Source: Branchiostoma lanceolatum
Taxonomy: Eukaryota > Chordata > Leptocardii > Amphioxiformes > Branchiostomatidae
DNA length: 64,000 bases
NCBI RefSeq assembly: GCF_035083965.1
Contig: NC_089731.1
Coordinates: 8,592,501 to 8,656,500, forward strand
Reading direction: 5' to 3'
The stretch's first letter is position 1. Each line of letters begins with the position of its first letter. A model generated the notes under the pieces. That model was not told the DNA's origin. It saw only the letters and a list, made by a program, of their open reading frames with translations, and did no database searches. Position numbers and translations under genes: made by a program. Of this stretch, positions 1 to 11,417 are shown piece after piece.

Positions 1-3000
1 TGAAAGCTTCCCTCCTCATTTCAATGGCGGTGTCTCTTGAAGTCGGACTGACGTCGTCTTTCTTCACTGTCTCCGCTGATAGTTGGTCCAAAACTTTCAT
101 GATTCCAGGTGACACAGTTTTCGTGATTTTCTTCTGGCCTGCTTGTTTTACAGCCGTGCTAGCCGCATCCTTGTCAAGATTATCAGAGAGAAATGTTGCA
201 GCAGCACGTTTGTTGGAAGATGGGCCACTGAGCAAGGGGTTTTTGTCCATCTGCTGTTCCAACAGTTGTCGCATGGCGGCTATTTTTGAACCAATCACTG
301 CGGAAGTTGCTGGAGATGATATGCTCTCATCTTTAGTAACTTCTGAGCTATCTGCACCTGCCTGTTGTGTATCATCTTGGTAATCTACTCTGGTGCTTGC
401 TGTCGAGATCTGCCCTGAAACACTCGGCCGCTCAATGACGCCCTGCAGTTCTGCTTCTAGTCGCTGTGTGGCGCTACTAATCACGCATTGGATGAGCTCC
501 TCCACCCTCAGTCGAGTTGTAGTGGTCTCCGTCAACTCGTTCTCGTCGTGGGTTACACTGGTGCTTGATTTGGAAACTTCCCCTGGATCCCTCGGTGGCT
601 GAACGACGCCCTGTAGATCGGCTTCTAGCCGCTGTGTGGCGCTACTAATCACGCCTTGGATGACCTCCTCCGCCATGTGACGAGTTTTCCTTCTCTCCGT
701 CCACATGTTGTGAAGCTCGTCCATGAAAACTCGGTCGATCCTTGGCTCCCTTTCAGCTCGTCTGGCATGTCGCCTCTCCATTTCTATCTCCACGTGAGAC
801 GGGACCAGCCCAAAGTACGGACAGGAGGGGGAGACGACAAAATTGGCCGGTGGATGCGAGCAGACCTTACGGATAGGCTCGGAGGAGGGCCTGCGGAGTA
901 GAGAGGACGACGCCTTGGATGGAGAGCATTCCCTTCTCGACACTTCGCTGAAGGATTTGCTCAAGGGCATGGTGTTGTCAGAAACGCAGCCATGTTCAGA
1001 GGAGTCGACGAAGCTATGTTTCAAACGTACCATTTGGTTATTCACAAGCTTGCACAGTCTTTCAGAAGGTTGGACGGACAGGTACGCTGGGTTCAACTCC
1101 TTCGGCTGTGCGACTGCAGTGTATGCAGGCTCAGAAGGTGGCGCTTCTGCTGTAGCCTCGGCTGAATGCAAAAGGTGGTGGTCGGTCCATTCGGGATCGT
1201 CATCTTCGTTGTCCGAGTATCCAAGCTCCCTCAGCAGAGCTGGAAGAATGGTTTCATGATTCAAAGGATAGCTCTGACAACGAGAACGCGAGATGACACA
1301 TATTTCGGTGATTCATGTACAAATGTATTTTGCAAGTCTAAGCTTATGATTGCTGTTTCGCAAGTTTAGTTACGGCGCGATTTGTGTTTATTTTCAAAGG
1401 GAACAGCACATAAACCCAGCATGTTTCTCACCTTTATCCGGCATATATTCTTTGACTTTATCGTCGTGATCAGAGGCCATGGAACTCGAGTGGAGGCCGC
1501 AGCGACCACGGTCACACTTTAGGTTCGAGCCAGACGAATCCCCGTCTTCAATGTCATGGGTGACGCCATGTTGATCAGATGGACACTTCCATCCACCCGG
1601 GGATAGGAGGGTGTCCCAGTCCACCTCGATGCTAGAGGGAGGTACTGTTGGACAAACAAATGTAAGGACGGAGTAACCAGTACCGGGAAATGGTGGCGTT
1701 AACTCTGTAGGATAGTATAAACAGTCGACAGAACGGGTGTTCTCTGTGAACTCATGGACAGAACTGCCCAGTTCGAAGAACCTGTTCTAGAGTCGATCGA
1801 TTAGAGTATAGAATGTGTCAGTTAGATAAGATACATAGAAATGACCGTCTCGTGTGGTCTGGCGTCCACAGCAAGGTAGAAAAGCGTTCAATGCAATCAA
1901 AATGTTCTTAGACTTGCAGAAATGTTGTGCGCAAGGTAATCGCCTTTTGGCGCATTAGAAATTGTTGCTTGCCCTAATCTTCAGCGCTCTATAGGTTTTC
2001 GGGATTTCAAGATAGACGCACATATAGCAACGTTACCGTGTTGCTATAGATTACTGATTGTGTGTCTTAGAGAGATGCAAATTTAGGGCCGGGTTTACGC
2101 GAGGCACCTACGACGAGTGTCCTAGGACAGATTTTTGACCCGTGTAAACAGGCCTCGCGAGGCGCCTCGGCGTTTTCTTGTGGCGCCTCCAGGGTTGACG
2201 TACGACACATCGCGGGGAGTCTGCGACACGGCCCATCCTCGTGTAAACGGAAAAGTGTCGCAGGCAGCCCATTTCCGCGGCGGGTCACCAGGGTTCCGAC
2301 GGGTGAGACAGTGCTGCGCGAGTGTTACAAATTGCCTCTTGTCAATTCCTTCTGGTCTGTTCATTGATAATTAATATATAATAATAATAGTAAAACTATT
2401 AATCTGAATGTTTGATAGAATAATTGATAAGTCTAAGAGACTGTTCATCACTATAGTTTAGAAATGTTGACGGTGAGCGTCAGGGCAAATTTTACTTCTA
2501 TGCCTTTTGCACCTACATGAACTCTTCAAGGAAGCATGAACCCTATCGAGCCACTGAACCTTGGTGGAAAGCTTGGACGAGCGTATTGACTAAGCTTTTA
2601 GTTCGAGAGCTTTTACGAGTTCGGACACACTGTGTCTTATGCACATGTATGTGGCGCCATTACGGAGAGCTTTGAAAAAAACGTCAGCTTTAAACTTCAG
2701 AGTATTGCCAAGGTCGTTTGTAAACACTGGCCACTTCCATGTAGTATGGTAACGTTACCAAGGTCGTTTACACGGGTCATTAGCCATGCAAACGTACATA
2801 GGTTTGTTTCAACATTTCATGTAAAGCTTAAACGAACGTAAGCTATTATCTTGAGGGTATCAACTGTAAAGGTCTTTTGCACCGTTTCCATGTATGCATG
2901 TGGCGCCACGTAAGTGTTTCGACATTTGGCTTTGCTACCATTGTTTGGTGGTGCCATACAAACAGACTTTGTCGGTTTCGACTAAACTTTATAGGCTTAG

Positions 3001-3079
3001 CTATCTTCACAGCAAATTACTTACAGTCAAACTGAGCCAGGAATTCCTCCGCGTCATCTCCTGACTCGTGTGGATCCAT
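1..3079 (-). CDS. Unrecognised acidic protein, N-terminal part (3' end beyond window)
   Basis: Three exons join in frame. Exon 1 is 3079-3025: the ATG sits in cgccATGG, it encodes MDPHESGDDAEEFLAQFD, and it ends at GT-AAGT in phase 1. Exon 2 is 1644-1432, with acceptor after tgtccaacag and donor aaag/gtgag, phase 1. Exon 3 is 1239-1, with acceptor after attcttccag, and stays open to the window edge. About 502 codons are visible without a stop. The product is rich in Ser, Glu and Asp. A basic/helical stretch (ERRHARRAERE..., MWTERRKTRHMAEE) precedes two tandem copies of a ~65-residue unit. Each copy starts with EE(V/L)IQxVISSATQRLEA(D/E)LQGV at roughly codons 325 and 380. No family is recognised. 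The helices have A-kinase-anchoring spacing, which is an inference only. The boundaries are chosen because they give matching phases; other acceptors (1273, 1704) give a phase clash or a stop. Confidence 0.68.
1645..3024. other. Intron 1 of the left-edge gene
   Basis: No coding exon is recognised here. A GC-rich segment at about 2085-2310 contains two divergent gtgtaaac boxes, cgaggcgcctcg-like dyads and runs resembling a MITE. About 2470-2990 holds short degenerate repeats built on the words ggcgccat and aaggtcgttt. Confidence 0.4.
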
Positions 3080-3231
3080 GGCGATGATTTTATCTTGGAA
3101 AGTTTATGAATAATTTAGGAGCAGTGCACGGAGAACTAAAAAGCACTACGTGTGGTAACCACGATACTAAACGTGTTTAACCATTCTAGAACGTCGCTTA
3201 ACTATTGTGCGCTGTGGTGACCATGACAACA

Positions 3232-3241
3232 GTCACGTGAC
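3232..3241. promoter_or_regulatory. Palindromic E-box GTCACGTGAC upstream of the left-edge gene
   Basis: A perfect 10-bp GTCACGTGAC palindrome lies ~155 bp upstream of the start codon at 3079, in a cluster of gtgaccatgac words (3217-3250). The sequence fits a USF/MiT-TFE bHLH-Zip site. Binding is an inference. Confidence 0.4.
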
Positions 3242-3259
3242 CATGACCTCAGTCGGCAC

Positions 3260-4552
3260 CAGTTTAAACATGCGGCATAAGATTAATTTCATAGCTTTGA
3301 CGGTACAACATTTCAAACTTTAGTTTTACCTCTCACAAAACAATCTACTAACGTAATTCCACCAGGGCAAATAATTCTGCCACCCTGAAAAGATACATCC
3401 AAACAGATCTCCAACCCAACGTCCCCCAGTATAATACACTCCCGTATACCCAAAGTCTGCATACCTGGGGGTGCTGCACTAGAGATCTCTCAAACCCACT
3501 GTTTTTCAAAGTGGCGGATCTATGTAACCCGGTGGATTAATGTCAATGGAGGTTAGTAACCTCCTTAGCAGACGTGACACTTTTTTCTTGTTTATGTGGC
3601 GTTCTTTTTTATACTCGGTTTGAAGTTGTGGTCTTTCTCTCATAATGTCACAACTCGTTAGTGAGGCTATCATTTAGCACAATTTCATACGTGTGATGGA
3701 TAACTTGGAAAAGCTCCCAAGTTGACTTGCACTTTGATATAGTACATTGCTTAGCTTTGATATTCACCGCGTGTGACAATTCTAATTGCTGTATTCCATT
3801 AATCAACTTCTAATCAGCGGAATCCACGTCGCATTTTCTTAGAATGCTGTCACTTCTGATTGAACCACCATAATGTTCAGGATTTAATTCCAGTTCTTCA
3901 ATAATTCATCAGTAGAGTCCGACACAAATCATAGTGTGATATTTATTGATGCAATTCGCAATGTGCTTAGGCCCGGCAAAAACGAAATCGTGTTTCCCCC
4001 CAAGAAATAGAATCAGTAGCGAAGTAGGGATTCTCTTTTTTGTATTTTAGATCTTTAGATTTTAGCCTTTTAAAATTGAAGTGCATCAGGCACTGGTACA
4101 TGGTGTTTTCAACATTATAGTGTAATCCTATAGATATACATTGTACAAATAGAAGAATATTCATAAACAGAACTTAAATCGACTGTTCAAAGACTTCATC
4201 TGTTTACAGAGTGTGAAATATTATATATACAGGGCAGTCTGTTTTAAATTTTATCACTCAGATCGAAATTTTATGTCCGTTCCTATGCCAGCGTTCCACA
4301 AAAAACGTATAGGGTCTGCGGGTTTTTGGTAGTGTTGGTCGGGTAGCCGGAAACACAACTTTTTTCCTAGGTCTAACATCTAATAAAGAATGGCGTGCAC
4401 GTAAAATTATATCATCAATTCCATGCATAACACTGATTACTATATTTATATCCACACGCAATCTGCTGCAAATCGGAATGGAAATGGGAAATGAAGGGCT
4501 ATTCCATTAACTAAAGTTGGGGGGGGGAGCTATTAAGAAAGTAAATGACGGG
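3260..4552. other. Intergenic, no gene seen
   Basis: AT-rich DNA between the start of the left-edge gene and the stop of the MZB1-like gene. It must include the 3' UTR of the latter. A minus-strand AATAAA (plus TTTATT) occurs at 3942-3947, ~600 bp past the stop, and is one possible cleavage signal. No convincing exon is seen. Confidence 0.4.
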
Positions 4553-6582
4553 TCAGAGTTCATCGTTGACTTTCTTGACTTTGAGGTTCTTGGGATGACA
4601 ATGTCCGTCCTTCTGATGGCACATGAGGTTTTCCAGGTTCCGTTCTCTCTTGAACACATCGTACAGTACTTCTTCTCCGATGTCCCCGATGTACATAAAG
4701 CACATCTCATGCATCCTGAAGGGGAAAATGTCGATATTCATGAACGTATTAATTTTCATACAATCATAAAACAATGTTACACTTTGTAGCACAGCACATA
4801 TTCCCCCCCCCCCCCCAAAAAAAAACTGCTCTTGCTTACGTGACACATGTATTTGTTGTGAAAACTCCAACACTGAGTTCACGATGTACAATATAAGCTC
4901 CATTTGAAAAAAAACAAACAGTAAAAAAACAACCAACAAGTGTTTACAACGAAATCTATCGATTGGAATGTCACGAACACATTGGAATTAGATGCTTGTC
5001 ATGTGACAAATTGTCACCGAATGTTTGTCTTTGCTTACCTCTGTGGCCACTTCTGCCCCGAAGCGGTAACGCCTGGTACCTCCTTCGTCTCCAACCCCGG
5101 CCCCGAGAGCCGCTTCACTCCCTCAACCTCTTTTACACCCGTGCTGAAATGTATCAGTGCGCAAGGTCAGTGAAGGTGTGTCACCTCAGCTCAAATTGTA
5201 TTTGTATGGAACATTGTGTAGATTGAATGAAAGACCCTCAAAGAAAGTTCCCCGTCTTTCCTACTTTCCAAGAAGAGGTTGGTGGGGAAGATTGTGACCG
5301 ACTATTGTTCGACATGCCATGCTACTAACATAGGTCGCTCGTTCTCATTTAAATGTACACATTTTGTAATCTCCGTTACCCTTAGAAGTAAGACGTTCCT
5401 GACATTAAGATATGCCACATAAAAGGTACCAAACCGCCGTTTTTAAAAGCTGGAAAAGTTTTAAGTCGTCATAAAAACTACAGTTTGACATCTTATATGT
5501 GGCATATCCTGATGCCAGGAACGTCTTATTTCAATTAGTAACGGAGATTACAAAATGTGTACATTTGAATGAGAACGAGCCTGGTACCATCTTGTTAAGG
5601 CCAAGGTAGCAGACGCTTTATCATGAATTACCTCGTTAAGGCTTCTATACAAATGTACTATTAATATTCCTACCCCAGGGCCTTGCTTAGAGAAAAATCC
5701 TAATCACCTTACAGTATATAATTCCGTAATCTTCTACAGATGAATTGAAGGGAAAGACGTAGACGTTGATCTTTGCCGAAAGGTCACGCTTTCTCATTAC
5801 TTTTGACTGACACATCTCTCGACCCACGTCTATACACCAGACGTTTTGTAAAAAAACCTACATAATCTCATCATAACCATGATGACATTTTTTATTTCCT
5901 TTAGACGTGCTCAAAGGATAACCGTAAGCTTATCCAGCATGCTGTGCCAAAAAAATACGTTACTTGACAACTGTTAATCTTTCCTAACACTGTCGACCGA
6001 CACTGCATGCATCCGTACTCAACACATAAACAAATCCGATTAGGCATGTTTATAAGCCCCTCATCCTGTGATGCATACCACATAATCGCATTACCGCCAA
6101 AGTATAATTGCCAAACTTCTTCAGGCGACTAGATACACAAGCACAGACCTGGCGCCCTGCCCGACATTCTCGATTTTAAAGGCAATGGGTGTCGTCCTGT
6201 GATTGGTCTATTTCAAACTATAACGAAGACATGGCGCGTCGTCATTAGTCAGTTCCTAGCCAATAAAGTAACTTCAACTTAGTCGCCCTTTATCAGTATG
6301 GTGGACACTAACCCCACATATAACTGTATCGGTATACCCTGCATGTGTAAAATTTTGCCAAGCAAATCGAAATTCATTCCACAGGATTTTGTGCAGCATG
6401 CTGTATCAATGACACTTACTCTTTCCAATCCTCATCACAAATGGTCTCTAACCCGTCGATGACTTCAGATAGCAGTAGCTCTTTTTCTCCTCTTCCCTTC
6501 GGTCGGGTGGTCATCTTGTCCAACTTCTGTGTGAACTTAACGCAAGGAGTACATTTTAGTTGGTACCGAAATACGGTGATAC

Positions 6583-6665
<83 letters not shown>

Positions 6666-7143
6666 TATTTGTACTCGTGTAGGTGTTTCTGTGTTTATGT
6701 GTGTACGACTACCCCTGGAGTTTTCCCAAACTAAAGGGGAGTTGTCCAGTACAACAACAAGAACAACAACAAGAACTAGAATGGGTATATATATCTGTGT
6801 ATGTGTGCGTGTTTTTGTGTTTGTGTGTGCATCTGTGTGTGTGTGTGTGTGCGCGTGTCCGTGTGTATTTGTGTGTGTGTGCGTATGAGTGTATCTGTTG
6901 AGAAAGATAAAGAGAAACGCTTCAGAACATGCAGCAAGAATTGCTCTTTTTAACCATTACCTTATACGCAATGACCCTACAGGCGTCACACCTCAGGTAG
7001 TCTGGCATGTGTATAGACTCGGACTCCTCGCTGTTCACGTCCGGCCCGGAGTAACTGATGGTCCCAGACTGCCCTAAGACGCATGGAGTGAGGCACACCA
7101 TCCCCAAGAACATGACAGATATAGCAACAAGTCCTAGGGGCAT
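4553..7143 (-). CDS. mzb1: MZB1/pERp1-like ER-resident saposin-fold protein
   Basis: Four exons: 7143-6961, 6535-6420, 5143-5039 and 4715-4553. Phases 0, 2 and 2 match at every junction, giving 188 aa (human MZB1 is about 189). Exon 1 encodes a signal peptide (MPLGLVAISVMFLGMVCLTP..., cleavage near VLG/QSG) and HMPDYLRCDACRVIAYK. Exon 3 carries TGVKEVEGVKRLSGPGL, and exon 4 carries CFMYIGDIGEEVLYDV and ends KKVNDEL. Six cysteines (CDAC, TICDED, HEMCF, LMC, GHC) sit as in vertebrate MZB1, and the C-terminal NDEL is a KDEL-type ER-retention signal. In mammals MZB1 assists GRP94 and antibody assembly in plasma cells; amphioxus has no immunoglobulins, so here a general ER folding role is likely. 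The exon 2 acceptor is the least certain boundary (6526 also fits). A foldback element and a GT microsatellite lie in the introns. Confidence 0.85.
5337..5580. repeat. Foldback element (MITE-like) in mzb1 intron 2
   Basis: The left end gctcgttctcatttaaatg is matched inverted by catttgaatgagaacgagc at the right end. The arms (~90 nt, about 90% match) continue through the words attttgtaatctccgttac and gatatgccacat. No ORF, so a non-autonomous element. Confidence 0.75.
6585..6895. repeat. (GT)n microsatellite, pure then interrupted
   Basis: Uninterrupted GT dinucleotides run from 6585 to ~6662, followed by an interrupted TG tract (about 6790-6895). It lies in intron 1 of the MZB1-like gene, just upstream of the exon 2 acceptor. 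Apparent Cys-Val ORFs across it are translation of the repeat. Confidence 0.95.
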
Positions 7144-7278
7144 AATTTTTAACGACAAAGTTGACTCTTTCAACCAGGACAGAATTATACACCTGCTCTG
7201 AATCAGTCTGTCTGGGAAATTACGAGGGTTTGTAATCAATATTTAATTGTTTTCGTTCACAAAATTGTTCGCGTTGGA

Positions 7279-7297
7279 CCAATACAAGTTACACACG
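7279..7297. promoter_or_regulatory. ERSE-like element upstream of mzb1
   Basis: CCAAT-N9-ACACG lies ~136 bp upstream of the start codon. The ER stress element consensus is CCAAT-N9-CCACG, so there is one mismatch. This suits an ER chaperone cofactor, but it is inference from one sequence. Confidence 0.35.
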
Positions 7298-7574
7298 ACG
7301 GCCATTATTATTTTATGTTAAAATACTTTTTGGCGCCATTGCGGGTTGGTATGCTTTGCAAAGATATGACTGTGAACTCACTGAAATGTATGGCTTGTGT
7401 TGCATCTTGAATGATAAGTAGTAATTCCTGACAAATTGTAAAAGAAAAAAGTCTGTTAGACCAGATTGCTGCGCACAGAAGCCCACCCCCACTAGAAGGC
7501 GCTATTTGATTTTTTCTTGGTGGTGTGTGTCATGGGGAGGGATATGATTTCCGAAACGAATGTTTTCGTGCCAT

Positions 7575-7646
7575 TTGTGGATGTGTTTGTGGATGTGTAT
7601 GTGTGTGTGTGTGTGTGTTGTGTGTGCGCGTGCGTTTGTTTGTTTG

Positions 7647-7679
<33 letters not shown>

Positions 7680-7720
7680 GTGTTGTGTGTGTGCGTGCGT
7701 GCGTGCGTGTGTTTGTGTAA
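7575..7720. repeat. TG/TGCG-rich microsatellite
   Basis: Mixed TG, TTTG and GCGT units. Overlapping ORFs on both strands (Cys/Val or His/Thr rich) are artefacts of the repeat. Confidence 0.9.
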
Positions 7721-8916
7721 AAAGCAGAACTCGAGAAGCTGTGGATCCGTATGAGATCTACTATGTAGGTGGGTACGGGCCTGGAAAATAAAGGTCAAGT
7801 TCGATAATGGGCTTCCTAACGGCTTCCCAAGGTACTGCAACGTTAAGTCCGGTTTCGACATCGACATATGGACAGGCTATGGTGGTACATATATGTGTAG
7901 CTGTTGGTGTACAGAGTAACTGGTGCAGGTATGGGCCCCCTATTGGCCTTTTTGGAACTGCAGTGTGCCTTTTGTTGGAAATCCAGGCCAACAAACATAT
8001 GACAGTGGGCCGCTGGAAAACAGTTTTCTGGTTTCACTGATACAGTTTAAAAAGATCTCTTTGGTGTAACAGTTGGAACTATCAAGAGGTTATGGCACCA
8101 TTTCTATCGTAATATGAGTCAATAGTATTTGAGGTCGTGGACTTCTGAGGTCAATTTAGTTTTGACCTTCTTCCGCAAGGTCGGTACGAGGTCGTGGACT
8201 TCTAGCTCAATTTGTTTCAAACGTATTCCGCAAGGGAAGGTTGTCCGTTTCAGGGTCACATGAGAAGACCCGACTAATGTATAAAGTTATAAAACATGCT
8301 TTTATAACTTGTACAAGTTCTTACACTCCATTACTTCGAGAGGTAATGTAAGGTAACTTCAAATAATAATTTTAGCTGGGGGAATTGAGAGTGCAAGGTT
8401 GCTTAAAAATTTCTTAGAATAACGTTCTATGCTCGCTCAGATAATACCATTTGGAGCCTTAGAAATCTAACCCTGGTGTCATGGAACCATGGCTTCAAGC
8501 ACTCCCTGCTCCCTTGCCAATAATTCGAGGAGTGATGTGAATAAAATACGAATAGACGGATTGGGTTGCGTGCTAGCTACATATACCACATCAGGGTTAC
8601 TTTCGTACATGTACCCTAACTGATCTCAGTCTTTCATTGAGGACCCCTCGTAAAACGGAATAAATAGCTTAGGACCATACGCGACAGGATAGATTGACGA
8701 TGTCGTTGACTAAAGCAGAGTAACCGCATTAGTTTGAATAGGAGTGCGATCTCATTTCAAGGCCAATAGTATTTGGGATGGGGATATACAGAGCCGAGCT
8801 CACTACGTTCAGATGTTTTATGTTTACGCGGACGTTGCAAGTGATGTTATTATCTTCTTTCCTCACAAACTGTTTTCTCTGGGCTCATTTGTCATGATAT
8901 CACGCGCAACTAATAC

Positions 8917-9024
8917 CCCTTCCACTTGGACGGCGCTCTCGCCGCGCTCTCACAGCGACCTATAATTCGCCAGAGCGCCGTGAGAGTGCCGAACTCCTGG
9001 AAAACGTGCTCAAGTGGAATCTCT
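8917..9024. mobile_element. Short TIR element (MITE)
   Basis: The ends ttccacttggacggcgctctc and its diverged inverse (gagcgccgt ... caagtggaat) pair. It interrupts duplication copy 1 just after cacgcgcaactaa, where the paralogous copy at ~13980 continues without it. The ends resemble those of the elements at 27500 and 32466. Confidence 0.6.
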
Positions 9025-9529
9025 ACGGCGACCCTAGCACGCTAGACCAAAATCTCAAATGTCAGCAACTCTTTATGAGCAACCACAGATTTCACAGATC
9101 ACTCAACGAATTCAAGAGATAAAGAACGAATTTTTTTAACGTTTTGTGTGCTATGTTGTCTTTGAATTCATACATTTACCTCTTGCATTACATTAAAATT
9201 ATGAAATCAAGGGGGAATCAAATTCAATTCTGGTCGCTGCACGGTTGCTCAGCGTGTGTTTTAAGTTATATATTTGTTCAACTTATGTTGAAATATGTTT
9301 TTTCTGTGTTGTGTGCCATGTAACCTGTTTGCAATAAATATCTTTTATCATGCTACGTTATAATAGGATGATAACTGAAATCACAGAATTTTGAAATACC
9401 TTTTGAACTACTGACAATAAAACTTGGAGGGAATTTTATCTGAATGAAAGCATGTATTACCCATGAGCAAAAGTATGAGTTGACCACAAAATTCCCATAA
9501 ATTCAAGATACACCACTTCAAGAATGAAA

Positions 9530-10100
9530 TTTGTTTGAACTACAGATGAGACCATTCAATCCTCGTAGAGCGCTCGCTGCGATCCTTGAGCGCTCACTGC
9601 GGCCCTTTGATCTGTGTTCACCAGTCCACCTACCAAATATCATGGACATCCATCCAAGGCTTCTTGACTTATGTTGTCTGCAAACACACGGACAAGTAGT
9701 GAATCACACCAAAAACATAACCTTCTTGACGAAGGTAACAAATTTAGCTCTATGGAATGTGTAGTGAATGAAGTAGACTACGACTCACAAGGGTCAAGAA
9801 GTGCAAGCAGCAACAACACATTACTGAGGCGAAATAGACTTAAGCAACAGTTTAATCATCTCATTCAGAGTAAGACTCACATCTTACAAACATTCAAGTC
9901 CCATTCCTCTCAAATCCTTAAAGTTCCAAAGTCCTTTTTCAAAACTTGTTACTCCAGAAAGCCAGGTAAGAAGTAGTAATGTTACAAGGTTCAAAAACAA
10001 TTACATAAGTCTTCAAAGTTCTGTTTCAATGCAAGTCATCAAACTACGCTCTCTTACATTGCTTCAGGCTGTGGTGACAGCCAATGTCAACAACCGCAAT
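9530..10100. other. 3'-flank of zinc-finger copy A, duplicated
   Basis: About 9655-10100 is nearly collinear with 14265-14735 downstream of copy B, for example ggtcaagaagtg..aagcagc and ggttcaaaaacaattacataag. It is probably 3' UTR carried along by the duplication. The stretch at 9560-9700 also resembles a dispersed repeat. Confidence 0.5.
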
Positions 10101-11417
10101 CTACTTTTCCTCATGCTTTGACACATGTTGTTTGAGGTAACACTTCTGTGCCGTCGCAAACCCACACTCCGAACACACATATGGTTTCTTTCCAGTGTGC
10201 TTTGCCAAATGTCGCTGCAAATCAAAGAATCGAATCGAAGAATAGTCACACTGCTCACATTTAAAGGGTTTCTCCCCTTTATGTATTTTTCTATGCACAG
10301 TAAGGGAAGTCTTAACAGCCGTTCTATAATCGCAGTCCTCACAAGCATAGGGTTTCTCATCTGTGTGTTTGGTTATGATATGTTGGTCAAGAGAGTTTTT
10401 GTGTGCTGCAGAGTACTCACATTGGCCACACTTGTATGGCTTTTCACCTGTATGTTTTCTCATATGTCGGGATAGGTAAGACCTGTCAGCTGTCCTGTAT
10501 CCACACTCGTCGCACATGTAGGGTTTTGGTTTTTCACCTGTATGTTTTCTCATATGTTGTAACAGGTACGACCTGTCAACTGTTCTGTATCCACACTCCC
10601 CGCACATGAAGGGTTTCTCACCAGTGTGTTTTCTCATGAAGTGACGCTCTACAAGTTGTTTTGATAGAGCAGAATATTCACACTTGTCACATTTATACCG
10701 CTTCTCACTCGCATGTTTTGTCATATGTATGGACAGATAAGCCTTTTTGGCTGTCTTGAATCCGCATTCCAAACACGTGTAGGGTTTTTCACCAGTGTGT
10801 TTCGCCCTGATGTGTTCTTCTACACGACTTTTGCGTATTGCAGAATAGTCACAACGATCACATTTGTAAGGTTTCTCACCTGTGTGTATTTTTACATGCT
10901 GAGAAAGGGCAGACTTATAAGCCGTTTTGTATTCGCACTCCTCACATACGTAAGGTTTCTCGCCAGTGTGTTTTACCATGATGTGCTGCTCTAAATCACC
11001 TTTATGTGCAGACGAATAATCGCATTCACAACACTTGTAAGGTTTCTCACGTGTATGACTTCTCATGTGTCGGTCCATGTTAGACCAGTCAGCTGTCCTG
11101 TATCCGCACTCCCCGCACATGTAGGGTTTCTCACCGGTGTGTTTAAACATTACATGTATGTCTACTTTGTATTTCCGTACAGAAGAATATTCACACTGGT
11201 CACATTTGTAGGGCTTATCGTCAGAGTGGTTTCTAATATGTCGGTTTAGAGCTGACTTGTCGTCTGTCCTGTATCCGCACTCCTCACACATGTAGGGTTT
11301 CTGACCGGTGTGTTCAGACATAACGTGTGTGTCCATTGCGTTTCTCGCTGCAGCAGAATAATCGGGCTGTCCAGCTGTCGAGTCTTCACCAGGATTCCCA
11401 CATGTTGGCTGGTGCAT
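10101..11417 (-). CDS. C2H2 zinc-finger protein, 14 fingers (copy A)
   Basis: One open exon of 438 codons encodes 14 consecutive C-x2-C-x12-H-x3/4-H fingers joined by TGEKP-type linkers. Fingers alternate between a YMCxECGYRTA class with H-x3-H and a YKCDQCEYSA class with H-x4-H. One linker is extended to TGEKPKP (before finger 10). The N-terminus (MHQPTCGNPGEDSTAGQ) runs into a degenerate finger that has lost its cysteines (DYSAAARNAMDTHVMSEH). Acceptor tttag/acATG lies directly before the start, so a 5' non-coding exon ends at 12209 (gacag/gtaag) and the intron is 12208-11420. No KRAB, SCAN, BTB or ZAD domain is visible. Probably a nuclear DNA-binding protein of the large lineage-specific amphioxus C2H2 expansion; targets unknown. 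Paralogue of the decayed copy at 14736-16391. Confidence 0.85.
   Translation of the reverse strand: MHQPTCGNPGEDSTAGQPDYSAAARNAMDTHVMSEHTGQKPYMCEECGYRTDDKSALNRHIRNHSDDKPYKCDQCEYSSVRKYKVDIHVMFKHTGEKPYMCGECGYRTADWSNMDRHMRSHTREKPYKCCECDYSSAHKGDLEQHIMVKHTGEKPYVCEECEYKTAYKSALSQHVKIHTGEKPYKCDRCDYSAIRKSRVEEHIRAKHTGEKPYTCLECGFKTAKKAYLSIHMTKHASEKRYKCDKCEYSALSKQLVERHFMRKHTGEKPFMCGECGYRTVDRSYLLQHMRKHTGEKPKPYMCDECGYRTADRSYLSRHMRKHTGEKPYKCGQCEYSAAHKNSLDQHIITKHTDEKPYACEDCDYRTAVKTSLTVHRKIHKGEKPFKCEQCDYSSIRFFDLQRHLAKHTGKKPYVCSECGFATAQKCYLKQHVSKHEEK

Larger units (their letters stand above)
7257..8916. repeat. Segmental duplication block, copy 1
   Basis: 7257-7405 (mzb1 upstream DNA, word ttacacacgacgg) matches 18602-18722. 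About 7982-8916 (gtgggccgctggaaaac, ataccatttggagcc, gaatagacggattgggttgc) matches 19152-19965, and its later part matches 13365-13985. The copies differ by scattered substitutions and small indels, so the duplication is not very recent. Confidence 0.85.

Noticed and set aside
24..1259. Several plus-strand ORFs (69-138 codons) at the left edge
   Set aside because: They are antisense shadows of a continuous minus-strand exon (1239-1) that stays open for over 400 codons and has matching splice phases.
6441..6901. Plus-strand Cys/Val-rich ORFs
   Set aside because: Translation of the GT microsatellite; the true coding strand here is minus (mzb1 exon 2 at 6535-6420).
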